28,957 nucleotides of DNA from Syntrophaceae bacterium UBA6112 (GTDB lineage: Bacteria; Desulfobacterota; Syntrophia; Syntrophales; UBA5619). Below are positions 1 to 7,717 of this stretch, piece after piece. Each line of letters starts with the position of its first letter. Position 1 is the stretch's first letter. The stretch covers positions 1 to 28,957 of the forward strand of contig DIWG01000015.1 of NCBI GenBank assembly GCA_002423465.1. Direction: 5' to 3'. Both the position numbers and the translations under genes were made by a program. The notes under the pieces were generated by a model. It searched no databases and had not been told where the DNA came from. It was given only the letters and a program-made list of their open reading frames with translations.

Positions 1-442
1 TCAATTTATCGTGCGGGGCGACAGCCAGGATGTTGATCATCGGGGTCATGAAGCCGATCAGTACGCTTCCCCGTTGCAATCCCTCATCGCCGTAGGCCGC
101 CAGCAGGATTGGCAGGCCGATGTAGGTCATATTGCCCCAAAAGGAGCCCTGGGTGAAAGAGCCCACTTCCCGGGGAGGAAGATGCAGAAGTCGGGCCACC
201 CCGTAGGCGCCCACCATACAGACGATGATCGTCAGATAGCAAGTCAGGATCAGGCGGGGGTTGAAGTTCAAATCGAAAGAGGAGGTGCCGATCTTCCAGA
301 CAAGCAGAGACGGAACCGCAACAAAATAAGCCATTTGGCTAATCTTGTTAAGGAAGATCTTGTCGACAAAATTGATCCGCCGGATCCCGTATCCCAAAGC
401 GATGATCAAAAAGACGGGTAGAACGACGTTCAGAAAAACCAT
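1..442 (-). CDS. AEC-family (auxin efflux carrier-type) membrane transporter, C-terminal part cut by window edge
   Basis: Reading the minus strand from an ATG at 442 gives 147 residues that run off the window without a stop. The product begins MVFLNVVLPVFLIIALGYG, the usual first helix of the AEC carrier family (PF03547). A second hydrophobic stretch follows around residues 38-50, then one with LILTCYLTIIVCMVGAYG. Next comes a Gly/Asn-rich segment (GSFWGNMTYIGLPIL) that matches the family's conserved half-helix region. Family members export or import small organic acids; the substrate cannot be read here. Full-length proteins have about 300-320 residues and ten helices, so roughly half is missing. 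It lies about 90 bases downstream of the phosphoglycerate mutase gene on the same strand and could share its transcript. Family assignment is fairly sure, substrate unknown. Confidence 0.8.
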   Translation of the reverse strand, partial: MVFLNVVLPVFLIIALGYGIRRINFVDKIFLNKISQMAYFVAVPSLLVWKIGTSSFDLNFNPRLILTCYLTIIVCMVGAYGVARLLHLPPREVGSFTQGSFWGNMTYIGLPILLAAYGDEGLQRGSVLIGFMTPMINILAVAPHDKL

Positions 443-532
443 GGCCGGGGCCTACCGCCGTTTGCTCAGAAAGGAAAGCAGATCTTTTTGCTGACGCATA
501 TTCTTTTCCATGCTCTCCCGATAGAAATGTCC

Positions 533-1741
533 TCAAGCCCCGAATTTTTCCAATCTGCGGGCGTGGGCAAGGGCAAGTCCCATGAGGTACACCATGGGCA
601 TTCTCCCCAGACCGCCCGCGATGCAATCTCTTTCGCCGAATCGATCCACCCGGTCCGGCCGGCAGGTGGCCGATGACAGGAGTACGGGCAGGGGATGCCA
701 ACTGTGAGAGGCGAGAGCGGCCGGCGTGGAATGATCCCCCGTAACGACAAGGACGTTGGGTTGGAGTTCCAAAACCGAGGGAATCAGCTTGTCCACTTCT
801 TCAATCACGGCGACCTTCGCGTCAAAATTCCCGTCTTCACCCCTGGAATCCGTGGGTTTAACATGAAGGAAGAAGAAATCGTGTTGATCGTAATGGTCGC
901 GAAGAGCGATAAACTCTTCCTGAATGGACGAGGGCTGCGGGCCGATCACCATTCCCAGCAGACGAGCGATGCCGCGGTACATGGGATAACCGGCGATGGC
1001 CAGGGCATTCAGACCATACCGTTCCTCCAGGGTAGGGTAGCGTCGGTACCGGGAATATCCCCGGAGCAGTATCATATTGGCCTTTTCTTCGTCGGAAAGA
1101 ATTTCCCCGGCTTTATGGATCAGTTCCTGAAGAAGGGCTGCCGTTTCCTCCGCTTCCGGAACCAGGGCTTTCGGGGGAAACGGGGGAAGCCCTGCTTGCT
1201 GGGGATCGGTTTCAAGGATTTCCTCCCGGAGGCCGTCCCCCCTCAGGGTTAGAAGGGCGCGATGCTCCCGAACCGGTTCAAAAATGATCTCAATGCCGGA
1301 AAGCTTTTGGATATTGTCCTGGAGCTTCCGGCAGATTCGCTTGTTGGTCTCGTTGTCGATTCTACCGGCGCGCCGATCAACCACGATCCCATTAGTGTCG
1401 ATGGTGGCAAAGTTGATCCGGATCAGGAGATCCCGATCCGTCATCGGGAAATCGATCCCCGCCGCTTCCAGGATTCCCCTGCCGATGTTATTTTTAATGG
1501 GATCATAACCGAAAAGGGCAAAGTGGGCCGGACCGCTTCCCGGCGTGATCCCGTACCCGATCGGGTCCAGAAGCCCGCAAACGGATTTTCCGGCCAGGGC
1601 ATCGAGGTTGGGTGTTCTTGCCGATTCCAGTTCCGTTCGATCCCTTCCGTCTATCGGAAGGCCGCCCAGACCGTCCATAATCAAAAAAATAATCTTGGTA
1701 TCATTTTTGACCACCAGGGTATCGACAAATTCCGGATTCAT
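533..1741 (-). CDS. apgM: 2,3-bisphosphoglycerate-independent phosphoglycerate mutase, archaeal (ApgM) type
   Basis: The 402-residue product interconverts 3- and 2-phosphoglycerate in cytosolic glycolysis/gluconeogenesis. It has the alkaline-phosphatase-superfamily layout. An N-terminal metal-binding MDGLGG motif contains Asp23. The motif TPGSGPAHFALFGYDP contains Ser69, the likely phosphorylated nucleophile. A C-terminal GDHSTP motif is followed by the SHSWHP metal site. Length fits the ApgM family (about 400), not the longer GpmI enzymes (about 510). The ATG at 1741 is preceded by GAGGTG at good spacing. The gene is divergent from the dsr run and nothing links it functionally to sulfite reduction. 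The family also includes phosphonopyruvate decarboxylase-related and phosphohomoserine-acting relatives, but the motifs favour the mutase. Confidence 0.9.
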   Translation of the reverse strand: MNPEFVDTLVVKNDTKIIFLIMDGLGGLPIDGRDRTELESARTPNLDALAGKSVCGLLDPIGYGITPGSGPAHFALFGYDPIKNNIGRGILEAAGIDFPMTDRDLLIRINFATIDTNGIVVDRRAGRIDNETNKRICRKLQDNIQKLSGIEIIFEPVREHRALLTLRGDGLREEILETDPQQAGLPPFPPKALVPEAEETAALLQELIHKAGEILSDEEKANMILLRGYSRYRRYPTLEERYGLNALAIAGYPMYRGIARLLGMVIGPQPSSIQEEFIALRDHYDQHDFFFLHVKPTDSRGEDGNFDAKVAVIEEVDKLIPSVLELQPNVLVVTGDHSTPAALASHSWHPLPVLLSSATCRPDRVDRFGERDCIAGGLGRMPMVYLMGLALAHARRLEKFGA

Positions 1742-1823
1742 ACCATCACCTCAAAATTTATCGGGAGCGCATCCCGCATGTTCCGCCTGATCGGCGAAAA
1801 TCCATCATTAACGAAGTGCAGGA

Positions 1824-1852
1824 ATTATGACATAAAGGGTTCAATCATTCAA
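1824..1852 (-). promoter_or_regulatory. Possible sigma70-type promoter for apgM
   Basis: On the minus strand, TTGAAT (1852-1847) and CATAAT (1829-1824) are separated by exactly 17 bases. This would give a leader of about 75 bases before the apgM start. It is a sequence match only. Confidence 0.45.
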
Positions 1853-1896
1853 GTCCGAACAAGCTGCCTGAAGAAGAGAGATGCCGCTTAAAAAAC

Positions 1897-1925
1897 TTGA
1901 CAACCCATTCCCGATTGTATACAAG
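1897..1925 (+). promoter_or_regulatory. Possible sigma70-type promoter for the dsr run
   Basis: A perfect TTGACA lies at 1897-1902. Candidate -10 elements are TATACA at 1918-1923 (15-base spacer, good box, short spacing) or TACAAG at 1920-1925 (17-base spacer, weaker box). It sits about 125 bases upstream of the first gene of the plus-strand run, and no other comparable promoter is obvious before dsrA. The two divergent -35 elements are only about 45 bases apart, leaving room for a shared regulator site. Confidence 0.5.
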
Positions 1926-1960
1926 ATGAGATCGAAGGAAGTAAGCACGCCTAAACTTCC

Positions 1961-1979
1961 TCCGCAGTTTCTCTGCGGA
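1961..1979 (+). other. Hairpin in the untranslated leader of the dsr run
   Basis: TCCGCAG (1961-1967) and CTGCGGA (1973-1979) form a perfect 7-bp stem with a 5-base loop TTTCT. It lies between the predicted promoter and the first start codon. There is no T-run after it, so it is not an intrinsic terminator. It could stabilise the transcript end or be incidental. Confidence 0.45.
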
Positions 1980-2049
1980 ACCGATTGCGTGGATGGACGG
2001 ATCAAAGAGTGACTTGGGATGATCATTTTACTAAGAGGAGGTGGTGTGA

Positions 2050-2373
2050 ATGGCAGATTATTATATCAATCTTTTTCTCGATGATGAAAAGATCAAAAAG
2101 GTTGAAGATGCCGGGCTGGCGGGAAAGATTCGGGAAATCGACGGCAAGAAGGCGATCCAGGTAGAAGTTACCGCCAAGGAACACAAGAAGCTGCTCAAGG
2201 GTTTCCCGGATTTGAGCCCCGATGCTTCCAATGCCTACGTGATCCCGGAAAAGGGAGAGACCATTTTGATGGGTATCATTCTGTCGGCGAAGAGCCTGGA
2301 TGTGATGAAAGCCGCCATCTTGAAACTGTACAACCCCTTTGCCGGCAAAGAGCTTCTGCAAAAGACCTTTTGA
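2050..2373 (+). CDS. Unrecognised 107-residue protein opening the dsr run
   Basis: I do not recognise this family. The product is small, soluble and rich in Lys/Asp/Glu. It begins MADYYINLFLDDEKIKKVED and has no cysteine, signal peptide or membrane segment. The alternating pattern of the first half (YYINLFLDD, AIQVEVTAKEHKKLL) suggests a compact alpha/beta fold. The start is well supported: AGAGGAGGTG ends 7 bases before the ATG. The TGA stop overlaps the next start (TGATG), so the two products are likely made together. Its position as first gene after the promoter and ahead of dsrAB suggests a role tied to sulfite reductase synthesis or activity. That is inference only. Confidence 0.7.
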   Translation: MADYYINLFLDDEKIKKVEDAGLAGKIREIDGKKAIQVEVTAKEHKKLLKGFPDLSPDASNAYVIPEKGETILMGIILSAKSLDVMKAAILKLYNPFAGKELLQKTF

Positions 2374-2729
2374 TGATGGGAGACGAACATCTCGTGGTTG
2401 GGTCTACCCCCGAAGAACGGAATAAAAAGGCCATTTTCGATGCCATGTCGTCGAGGAGCCGTAAGAGGGTCCTCGATAAGGGATACGAACAGTGGGACCC
2501 TTTTCTTCCGCCGAAGGATCCGATAGACCTCCGGATGGACCGGCGCCGGGAAACGGCATTGTCCCTGATGAGAATTTTTTTACGGGAGTGCCCTCAAGAA
2601 GATTACGGCAACGCTTATGGCCAAGGGGCTTGGGAGACCTGTATGGGGGTCATCGGCGGAGACGACCGATGGAGAGGCAGTTACGATTTTTCCTGCTGGT
2701 ACCATGATTTTTTGAAAAAAGGCGAATGA
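2373..2729 (+). CDS. Unrecognised 118-residue protein
   Basis: No family recognised. The ATG at 2373 overlaps the upstream stop, and a second ATG follows at 2376. The product has a basic segment (SSRSRKRVLDKGYEQWDPF) and an RMDRRRETALSLMRIF helix. Its C-terminal half is aromatic- and Gly-rich (GQGAWETCMGVIGGDDRWRG, then SCWYHDF) with three cysteines in total. It has no signal peptide or membrane segment. The stop overlaps the next start as ATGA, which again implies translational coupling. A small adaptor or assembly factor would fit the setting, but nothing in the sequence proves it. Confidence 0.65.
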   Translation: MMGDEHLVVGSTPEERNKKAIFDAMSSRSRKRVLDKGYEQWDPFLPPKDPIDLRMDRRRETALSLMRIFLRECPQEDYGNAYGQGAWETCMGVIGGDDRWRGSYDFSCWYHDFLKKGE

Positions 2730-3352
2730 TGACGGAAACGATTTCCACGGAAGAGGTTGTGAAGGAACTCCGAAAAAAATTGACGGAGAACCCCGGTTGC
2801 GCGATGACCCATTACAATCTGGGGATCGCGCTGATCAAGCTTCAGCAATGGGACGATGCTGCTGCGGAGTTTTTAGCGGCGATCGCGGAGAGTCCCGAAC
2901 TGGCGGAAGCGTATATCAACCTAAGCGGGATCTGTTTCCAGACAGGAGAAATGGAAAAGGGGATTGAACTCTGCAAAAAGGTAATCTCTTTCCGGCCGGA
3001 TTACGCGGTTCCTTACGGGAATATCGGCTTTGCCTATCTGCAGAGGGGCGAGATCGACCAGGCCATCGAGATGCTTGAAAAGGCCGTTCAGAAGGATCCG
3101 ATGTTCGTTCAGGCCTTGAGCGATCTGGGCAGCGCCTACCTAAGGCAGAACAAGATCGAAAACAGTGTCACTCACAGCAAAAAAGCCATTGAAATCGCTC
3201 CACAGTTCGCGGTTGCCCATAATAACCTGGCCGTAGCCTATCTTCAGATGGGAGATTCGGCCAAGGCGATGGAGCATTGCGAAAAGGCATTGGAGTATGG
3301 GTACGAGGTACATCCGGAGTTTTTGGCAGAATTAGCGGTATTACGAAAATAG
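2726..3352 (+). CDS. TPR-repeat protein upstream of dsrA
   Basis: The 208-residue protein is almost entirely tetratricopeptide repeats. About five consecutive 34-residue units start near residue 26. Each carries the usual small residue and aromatic pattern: YNLGIALIKLQQWDDA, YINLSGICFQTGEMEKG, YGNIGFAYLQRGEIDQA, LSDLGSAYLRQNKIEN, HNNLAVAYLQMGDSAKA. TPR arrays bind other proteins, so this is most likely a cytosolic scaffold or chaperone. No signal peptide is visible. It overlaps the upstream gene by four bases (ATGA), and its TAG stop overlaps a GTG. The coupling 107 aa-118 aa-TPR-dsrA suggests that these proteins help DsrAB assemble or be controlled. The partner is not known. Confidence 0.85.
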   Translation: MMTETISTEEVVKELRKKLTENPGCAMTHYNLGIALIKLQQWDDAAAEFLAAIAESPELAEAYINLSGICFQTGEMEKGIELCKKVISFRPDYAVPYGNIGFAYLQRGEIDQAIEMLEKAVQKDPMFVQALSDLGSAYLRQNKIENSVTHSKKAIEIAPQFAVAHNNLAVAYLQMGDSAKAMEHCEKALEYGYEVHPEFLAELAVLRK

Positions 3353-3360
3353 TGTTGGTC

Positions 3361-3480
3361 ATGCGTGACGAAAAAAAGCAGAAGCGAGAAATAGACATTA
3401 TAAAGTTTTTTAACCTGGGGGAAAATGAACCGAATGGGGAGATTCCTACAGAGTACTTAACGGGAGAGGAGGTTTTTTGA
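3361..3480 (+). CDS. Short 39-residue peptide gene directly before dsrA
   Basis: An ATG at 3361 opens a 39-residue frame, beginning MRDEKKQKREIDIIKFFNL and ending TEYLTGEEVF. It fills the gap between the TPR gene and dsrA exactly, and its TGA overlaps the dsrA ATG (TGATG). No ribosome site precedes the ATG. A GTG at 3352 in the same frame overlaps the TPR stop (TAGTG) and is an alternative coupled start, giving 42 residues. Composition is charged and protein-like. It may be a real small protein or a translated leader that couples dsrA to the upstream genes. Confidence 0.4.
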   Translation: MRDEKKQKREIDIIKFFNLGENEPNGEIPTEYLTGEEVF

Positions 3481-4787
3481 TGGCAAAGCGTAAGACTCCG
3501 ATGCTTGATGAATTGGAAAACGGAAAATGGCCGAGTTTTGTTTCCGATATAAAACAGGAGGCCGAGAAGAGAAAAACATCCGACATTGATTTTCAGACAC
3601 CGAAGGAGGTTTGCGATGATCTGCTCGATCTTCTCGAGCTTTCCTTCAAGGACCGGGAAGGACACTGGAAACACGGCGGCGTCGCGGGTGTTTTCGGGTA
3701 TGGCGGAGGCGTGATCGGCCGATACTGCGATCAGCCCGAAGAATTCCCGGCGGTAAAGGATTTTCATACCCTCCGCGTGAATCAGCCCTCCAGTTACTTC
3801 TACAAGACTGAATTTCTGCGGCAAATGTGCGAGTTGTGGGAGAGGCGGGGCAGCGGCATCACCAACATGCATGGTTCGACCGGCGATATCATCCTGCTGG
3901 GAACGACCACCCCGCAGATTGAAGAGATCTTCTGGGAACTCACCCATAACCTCAAACAGGATCTTGGCGGTTCAGGATCCAACCTCCGGTCGCCGAACTG
4001 CTGTATCGGAAAGTCTCGCTGTGAGTTTGCCTGCTACGACACCCAGGAGGCTTGCCGTAATCTTACCTTGGAATTTCAGGACGAATTGCACAGACCCTCG
4101 TTTGGGTATAAATTCAAAATGAAGTTCGATGGCTGCCCCAACGGATGTGTTGCCTCGATCGCCAGGTCGGACATGTCGGTGATCGGGACCTGGAAGGATG
4201 ACATCCGTATCGATCAGGAGGCGGTTCGGGCTTACGTGGCCGGAGAATTCAAGCCGGATGGCGGCGGCTTCGCCGGTCGCGACTGGGGTCCCTTCGACAT
4301 CGTCAAAGAGGTGATCGATCTCTGTCCCACCCATTGCATGGCCTGGAATGGAAATAAACTCGGGATCAACAACAGGGAGTGCAACCGTTGCATGCATTGC
4401 ATCAACACGATGCCCCGGGCCCTGAGGATCGGAAAAGAGACGGGGGCCTCGATTCTGTTCGGTGCCAAAGCCCCGATTCTGGAAGGCGCGCAGCTTTCGA
4501 CATTGACCATACCGTTCATGCCGATGGAAGAGCCGTTCAATGAGATTAAGGAACTGATCGGCAAGATTTGGGATTGGTGGTCCGAAGAGGGCAGGAGTCG
4601 TGAACGGCTCGGTGAACTGATGCAGCGCAAGGGTTTTGCGAAATTTCTCGAGGTTTGCGAAGTGAAAGCGGATCCCCGGATGATCAAGGAGCCCAGATCG
4701 AACCCCTATATCTTCTGGAAAGAAGCGGACATCCCAGGAGGATGGGAGCGGGACATCAAAGATTTCAGAAAACGACACCAGAAATAG
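3480..4787 (+). CDS. dsrA: Dissimilatory sulfite reductase alpha subunit
   Basis: The 435-residue cytosolic subunit pairs with DsrB in the alpha2-beta2 siroheme enzyme that reduces sulfite by up to six electrons. The siroheme-coupled [4Fe-4S] motif is complete: C175-x5-C181, then C219-x3-C223 (CPNGC). The inserted ferredoxin domain has C282 (in CPTHC) and C301-x2-C304-x2-C307. These positions sit a constant two residues before the ligands known in Desulfovibrio vulgaris DsrA (177, 183, 221, 225), which supports the alignment and the start. The ATG at 3480 follows GGGAGAGGAGG; a TTG one codon earlier is not needed. Eleven bases separate it from dsrB. The presence of dsrD and absence of dsrEFH in the neighbourhood point to the reductive type. 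Confidence 0.98.
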   Translation: MAKRKTPMLDELENGKWPSFVSDIKQEAEKRKTSDIDFQTPKEVCDDLLDLLELSFKDREGHWKHGGVAGVFGYGGGVIGRYCDQPEEFPAVKDFHTLRVNQPSSYFYKTEFLRQMCELWERRGSGITNMHGSTGDIILLGTTTPQIEEIFWELTHNLKQDLGGSGSNLRSPNCCIGKSRCEFACYDTQEACRNLTLEFQDELHRPSFGYKFKMKFDGCPNGCVASIARSDMSVIGTWKDDIRIDQEAVRAYVAGEFKPDGGGFAGRDWGPFDIVKEVIDLCPTHCMAWNGNKLGINNRECNRCMHCINTMPRALRIGKETGASILFGAKAPILEGAQLSTLTIPFMPMEEPFNEIKELIGKIWDWWSEEGRSRERLGELMQRKGFAKFLEVCEVKADPRMIKEPRSNPYIFWKEADIPGGWERDIKDFRKRHQK

Positions 4788-4798
4788 GAGGTTTAAAA

Positions 4799-5914
4799 AT
4801 GGGTTACGATGCAAAAAATCCGATGAAGGACAGGATCACCGATATCGGTCCCAGGGATTACAAAGAGTTTCTGCCTCCCGTCATCAAGAACAATTTTGGA
4901 AAGTGGTTGTACCACGAAATTCTTGAACCGGGCGTGCTGGTGCATGTCTCCGAGTCGGGTGAGAAGGTGTTCACCGTACGGGTGGGCGGCGCGCGTTTGA
5001 TGAGCGTCACCCATATTCGCGAGATATGCGATATTGCCGATAAACACTGCGACGGCTACGTCCGTTGGACCACCCGCAACAACATCGAGTTTATGGTTGA
5101 TGACGAAGCGAAATTGAAGCCGTTGATGGAGGATCTGGAAAAGCGAAAATTCGCCGGCGGGTCGCTCAAGTTTCCCCGCGGCGGCACCGGGGCGGGTCTG
5201 ACGAATGTCGTACATACCCAGGGGTGGCTCCATTGCCATACCGCGGCCATCGATGCCTCGGGCGTGGTCAAGGCGGTCATGGATGAACTGTACGAGGATT
5301 TCGGAAAGATGAGACTGCCGGCTCATGTCAGGATATCCCTGGCTTGCTGCCTGAACATGTGCGGCGCCGTTCACTGCTCCGACATCGCCATTCTGGGCGT
5401 TCACCGCAAACCGCCCATGGTGGATAATGACAACTTGTCGAATATGTGTGAGATTCCTCTCGCCGTCGCGTCTTGCCCCACGGGAGCCATTAAGGCGACC
5501 ACCGTGGACGACAAAAAGACCGTGGCGGTCAACAACGATAAATGCATGTACTGCGGCAATTGTTTCACCATGTGTCCCGCCATGCCGCTGGCGGATGCGG
5601 AGGGAAGCGGTGTGGCCATCCTGGTTGGAGGCAAGCTTTCGAACCGGATTACCGCCCCGATGTTTTCCAAGGTTGTGGTTCCTTTCCTTCCCAATGAGGC
5701 GCCTCGCTGGCCGCAGACGGTGGAGGTGGTCAAGAAAATTCTCAACACCTATGCGAAAGACGCGAAGAAATACGAACGCCTCGGCGATTGGGCCGCGAGA
5801 ATCGGCTGGGAGAGGTTCTTTGAAAAGACGGGCCTGCCCTTTACGGAACACCTGATTGACGATTACCGTTTTGCATACACAACCTGGCGTACCAGCACAC
5901 AGTTTAAATTTTAA
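4799..5914 (+). CDS. dsrB: Dissimilatory sulfite reductase beta subunit
   Basis: The 371-residue partner of DsrA carries the catalytic siroheme. Ligand-type cysteines are C146 (LHCHTA), C183-C184 and C188 (ACCLNMC). The ferredoxin domain has C226 (SCPTGA) and C249-x2-C252-x2-C255. An AATAGGAGG site precedes the ATG at 4799; in-frame upstream codons lie inside dsrA and were discarded. In DsrAB the alpha-subunit site usually holds a structurally inactive sirohydrochlorin or siroheme, while this subunit is catalytic (family knowledge). dsrD follows after 15 bases, so dsrABD are certainly co-transcribed. Confidence 0.98.
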   Translation: MGYDAKNPMKDRITDIGPRDYKEFLPPVIKNNFGKWLYHEILEPGVLVHVSESGEKVFTVRVGGARLMSVTHIREICDIADKHCDGYVRWTTRNNIEFMVDDEAKLKPLMEDLEKRKFAGGSLKFPRGGTGAGLTNVVHTQGWLHCHTAAIDASGVVKAVMDELYEDFGKMRLPAHVRISLACCLNMCGAVHCSDIAILGVHRKPPMVDNDNLSNMCEIPLAVASCPTGAIKATTVDDKKTVAVNNDKCMYCGNCFTMCPAMPLADAEGSGVAILVGGKLSNRITAPMFSKVVVPFLPNEAPRWPQTVEVVKKILNTYAKDAKKYERLGDWAARIGWERFFEKTGLPFTEHLIDDYRFAYTTWRTSTQFKF

Positions 5915-5929
5915 GAAAAGAGGTGTTTG

Positions 5930-6172
5930 ATGGGTGCCGAAGAGGACAAGAAGCTGATCATCGATACATTGAAGGGCAAGACAACGAAGACGAAGTTCTA
6001 TCTGAAAGACTTCAATAAGATGTTCCCGGAGAGAAGGCCAAGGGAAGTCAGCAAACTTGTAAACGAGATGGTCGCCGAAGGTCTCCTGGAGTACTGGTCC
6101 ACCGGCAGCACGACAATGATCGGACTCAAGGGCGCCGGAATCCAGCACGAAGCGGAAGACAGCGATCAATAG
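5930..6172 (+). CDS. dsrD: DsrD, small winged-helix activator of sulfite reductase
   Basis: The 80-residue product starts at the ATG at 5930, after AAGAGGTG. It matches the DsrD family: KKLIIDTLKGKTTKTKFYLKDF, then a helix (RRPREVSKLVNEMVAEGLLE) and a WSTGSTTMIGLKG wing. The winged-helix fold was once taken to mean DNA binding. Later biochemical work described DsrD as an allosteric activator of DsrAB in sulfite reducers, and it is largely confined to reductive-type organisms. Its presence therefore argues for sulfite reduction rather than sulfur oxidation. Only 17 bases separate it from dsrN. Confidence 0.95.
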   Translation: MGAEEDKKLIIDTLKGKTTKTKFYLKDFNKMFPERRPREVSKLVNEMVAEGLLEYWSTGSTTMIGLKGAGIQHEAEDSDQ

Positions 6173-6189
6173 GAAGATAGGACGGAGAA

Positions 6190-7668
6190 ATGATCGTAGA
6201 CCGTCCAAGGGTAGTTTTCTCCGCTTTACGAGGGAATTCAGGAAAGACCTTCTTGACCGTGGGTGTGGGGGCTTGCCTTCGCCACAGGGGAAAGACGGTA
6301 TCTCCTTTTAAAAAGGGTCCGGATTATATCGATCCTGCATGGCTTGAAATGGCAACGGGTCATGCCTGCTATAATCTGGATCTTTTCCTGATGGAACGGG
6401 AACGACTGGTTTCTTCCTTTTCCACCCATGTGCTGCAAACCGATGGCGCATTGATAGAGGGTAACCGAGGTCTTTTTGATGGGATGGACCGAGAAGGAAG
6501 TTACAGCACGGCGGAGCTTGCCAAGTTGCTCCAAGCGCCGGTTATATTGGTCGTAGACTGTAGCAGGGCGTCGCGAACTTTAGCCGCCATGATTCTCGGC
6601 TGTCAGCATTTTGATCCTCAGGTTGCGATCCGGGGGGTTATCCTGAATCGGATCGGGGGGACGCGTCATGAATCCATTGTGCGCTCCGCCATTGAAGATC
6701 GATGCGGAGTGGCCGTATTGGGGGCTATTCCCAAAATCAAGGGGGGGATCTTTCCGGAGAGGCATATGGGTCTCGTCCCCCCGCGGGAACACCCGGAGGC
6801 TGTCCGGGCAGTGGAAGAGGCTGCCCGGATCGTGGATCGGTATGTAGATGTGGACCGATTGTGGGAGATTGCCCGCCGAGCCCCGGCGGTTTGCCTCGAA
6901 GACATCGACAGGAGTGAAGACAAGCCGTTTATCTGTCCCTCGAGACAACCGAAAATCGGTTTTATCCGGGATTCCGCTTTTTGGTTTTATTATCCGGAAA
7001 ATCTGGAAGCCCTCGAAAAATTAGGGGCGTCTCTGGTGGAGTGCAGCGCCATCAACGACAGGGAACTTCCTCCGGTGGACGCCCTTTACATCGGAGGCGG
7101 TTTTCCCGAGACCCATGCCGAGTCTTTGACCGCCAACGCCGGTTTTCGAAAATCTCTCCGGGAAGCCGTGGAGACGGGGCTTCCCGTGTATGCAGAGTGC
7201 GGCGGCCTGATGTATCTGGGGAAAGAGCTGATCGTGGAAGAGAAGACATTTCCCATGGCGGGCGTATTTCCACTCGGCTTTGTTATTGACGGAAGCCCTC
7301 AGGGTCATGGGTATACCATCCTTGAGGTGGATACGCCCAATCCATATTTCCCCATCGGGGAGGTTCTTCACGGTCATGAGTTTCATTATTCCCATATCCC
7401 GGATGGGGAGAAGGGAAGCTTTGCTTTCGCCTTTAATGTAAGGCGGGGATACGGTATCCAGGAGCGAAGGGATGGTCTGTGCTACAAGAATGTTCTGGCC
7501 ACCTATTCCCACCTTCATGCCGCGGGAGCGAAAGGCTGGGCCAAAGCCTTATGGGAACAGGCCATTTCTTATCAGCAAAGGAACAGGTTATCAGAGCAAT
7601 CGAATGAGGCGCCGGTTGTCACGGAAATTTCGAGGACGTCCAGACGCGCGTTCTCGCCGGGCCTATGA
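6190..7668 (+). CDS. dsrN: DsrN / cobyrinate a,c-diamide synthase-type (CbiA) amidase
   Basis: The 492-residue ATP- and glutamine-dependent amidase is of the CbiA family. The N-terminal dethiobiotin-synthetase-like domain has a P-loop SALRGNSGKT (residues 11-20) and a KKGPDYIDPAW motif. The C-terminal class I glutamine amidotransferase domain has GGGFPETHAE and the nucleophile Cys337 in YAECGGLMYL, with a late YSHLHA histidine. Next to dsrABD such genes are called dsrN and are thought to amidate siroheme for DsrAB; a cobalamin-pathway role cannot be excluded from sequence. No other cobalamin gene is nearby, which favours dsrN. The last 30 or so residues after the catalytic domain are low-conservation tail. 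Confidence 0.92.
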   Translation: MIVDRPRVVFSALRGNSGKTFLTVGVGACLRHRGKTVSPFKKGPDYIDPAWLEMATGHACYNLDLFLMERERLVSSFSTHVLQTDGALIEGNRGLFDGMDREGSYSTAELAKLLQAPVILVVDCSRASRTLAAMILGCQHFDPQVAIRGVILNRIGGTRHESIVRSAIEDRCGVAVLGAIPKIKGGIFPERHMGLVPPREHPEAVRAVEEAARIVDRYVDVDRLWEIARRAPAVCLEDIDRSEDKPFICPSRQPKIGFIRDSAFWFYYPENLEALEKLGASLVECSAINDRELPPVDALYIGGGFPETHAESLTANAGFRKSLREAVETGLPVYAECGGLMYLGKELIVEEKTFPMAGVFPLGFVIDGSPQGHGYTILEVDTPNPYFPIGEVLHGHEFHYSHIPDGEKGSFAFAFNVRRGYGIQERRDGLCYKNVLATYSHLHAAGAKGWAKALWEQAISYQQRNRLSEQSNEAPVVTEISRTSRRAFSPGL

Positions 7669-7717
7669 GTTTGCTTGAGTAGAATCAATAAAATAACGAG
7701 AGGGAGGTAATAAAGAT

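Noticed and set aside
452..511. A 19-codon minus-strand frame (MEKNMRQQKDLLSFLSKRR) with a fair ribosome site between apgM and the AEC carrier gene
   Set aside because: It is too short and basic to separate from chance, and no function or conservation can be judged.
4793..6208. A long minus-strand frame of 471 residues opposite dsrB and dsrD
   Set aside because: It is a shadow of dsrB produced by GC-rich codons; the plus-strand reading is unmistakable.
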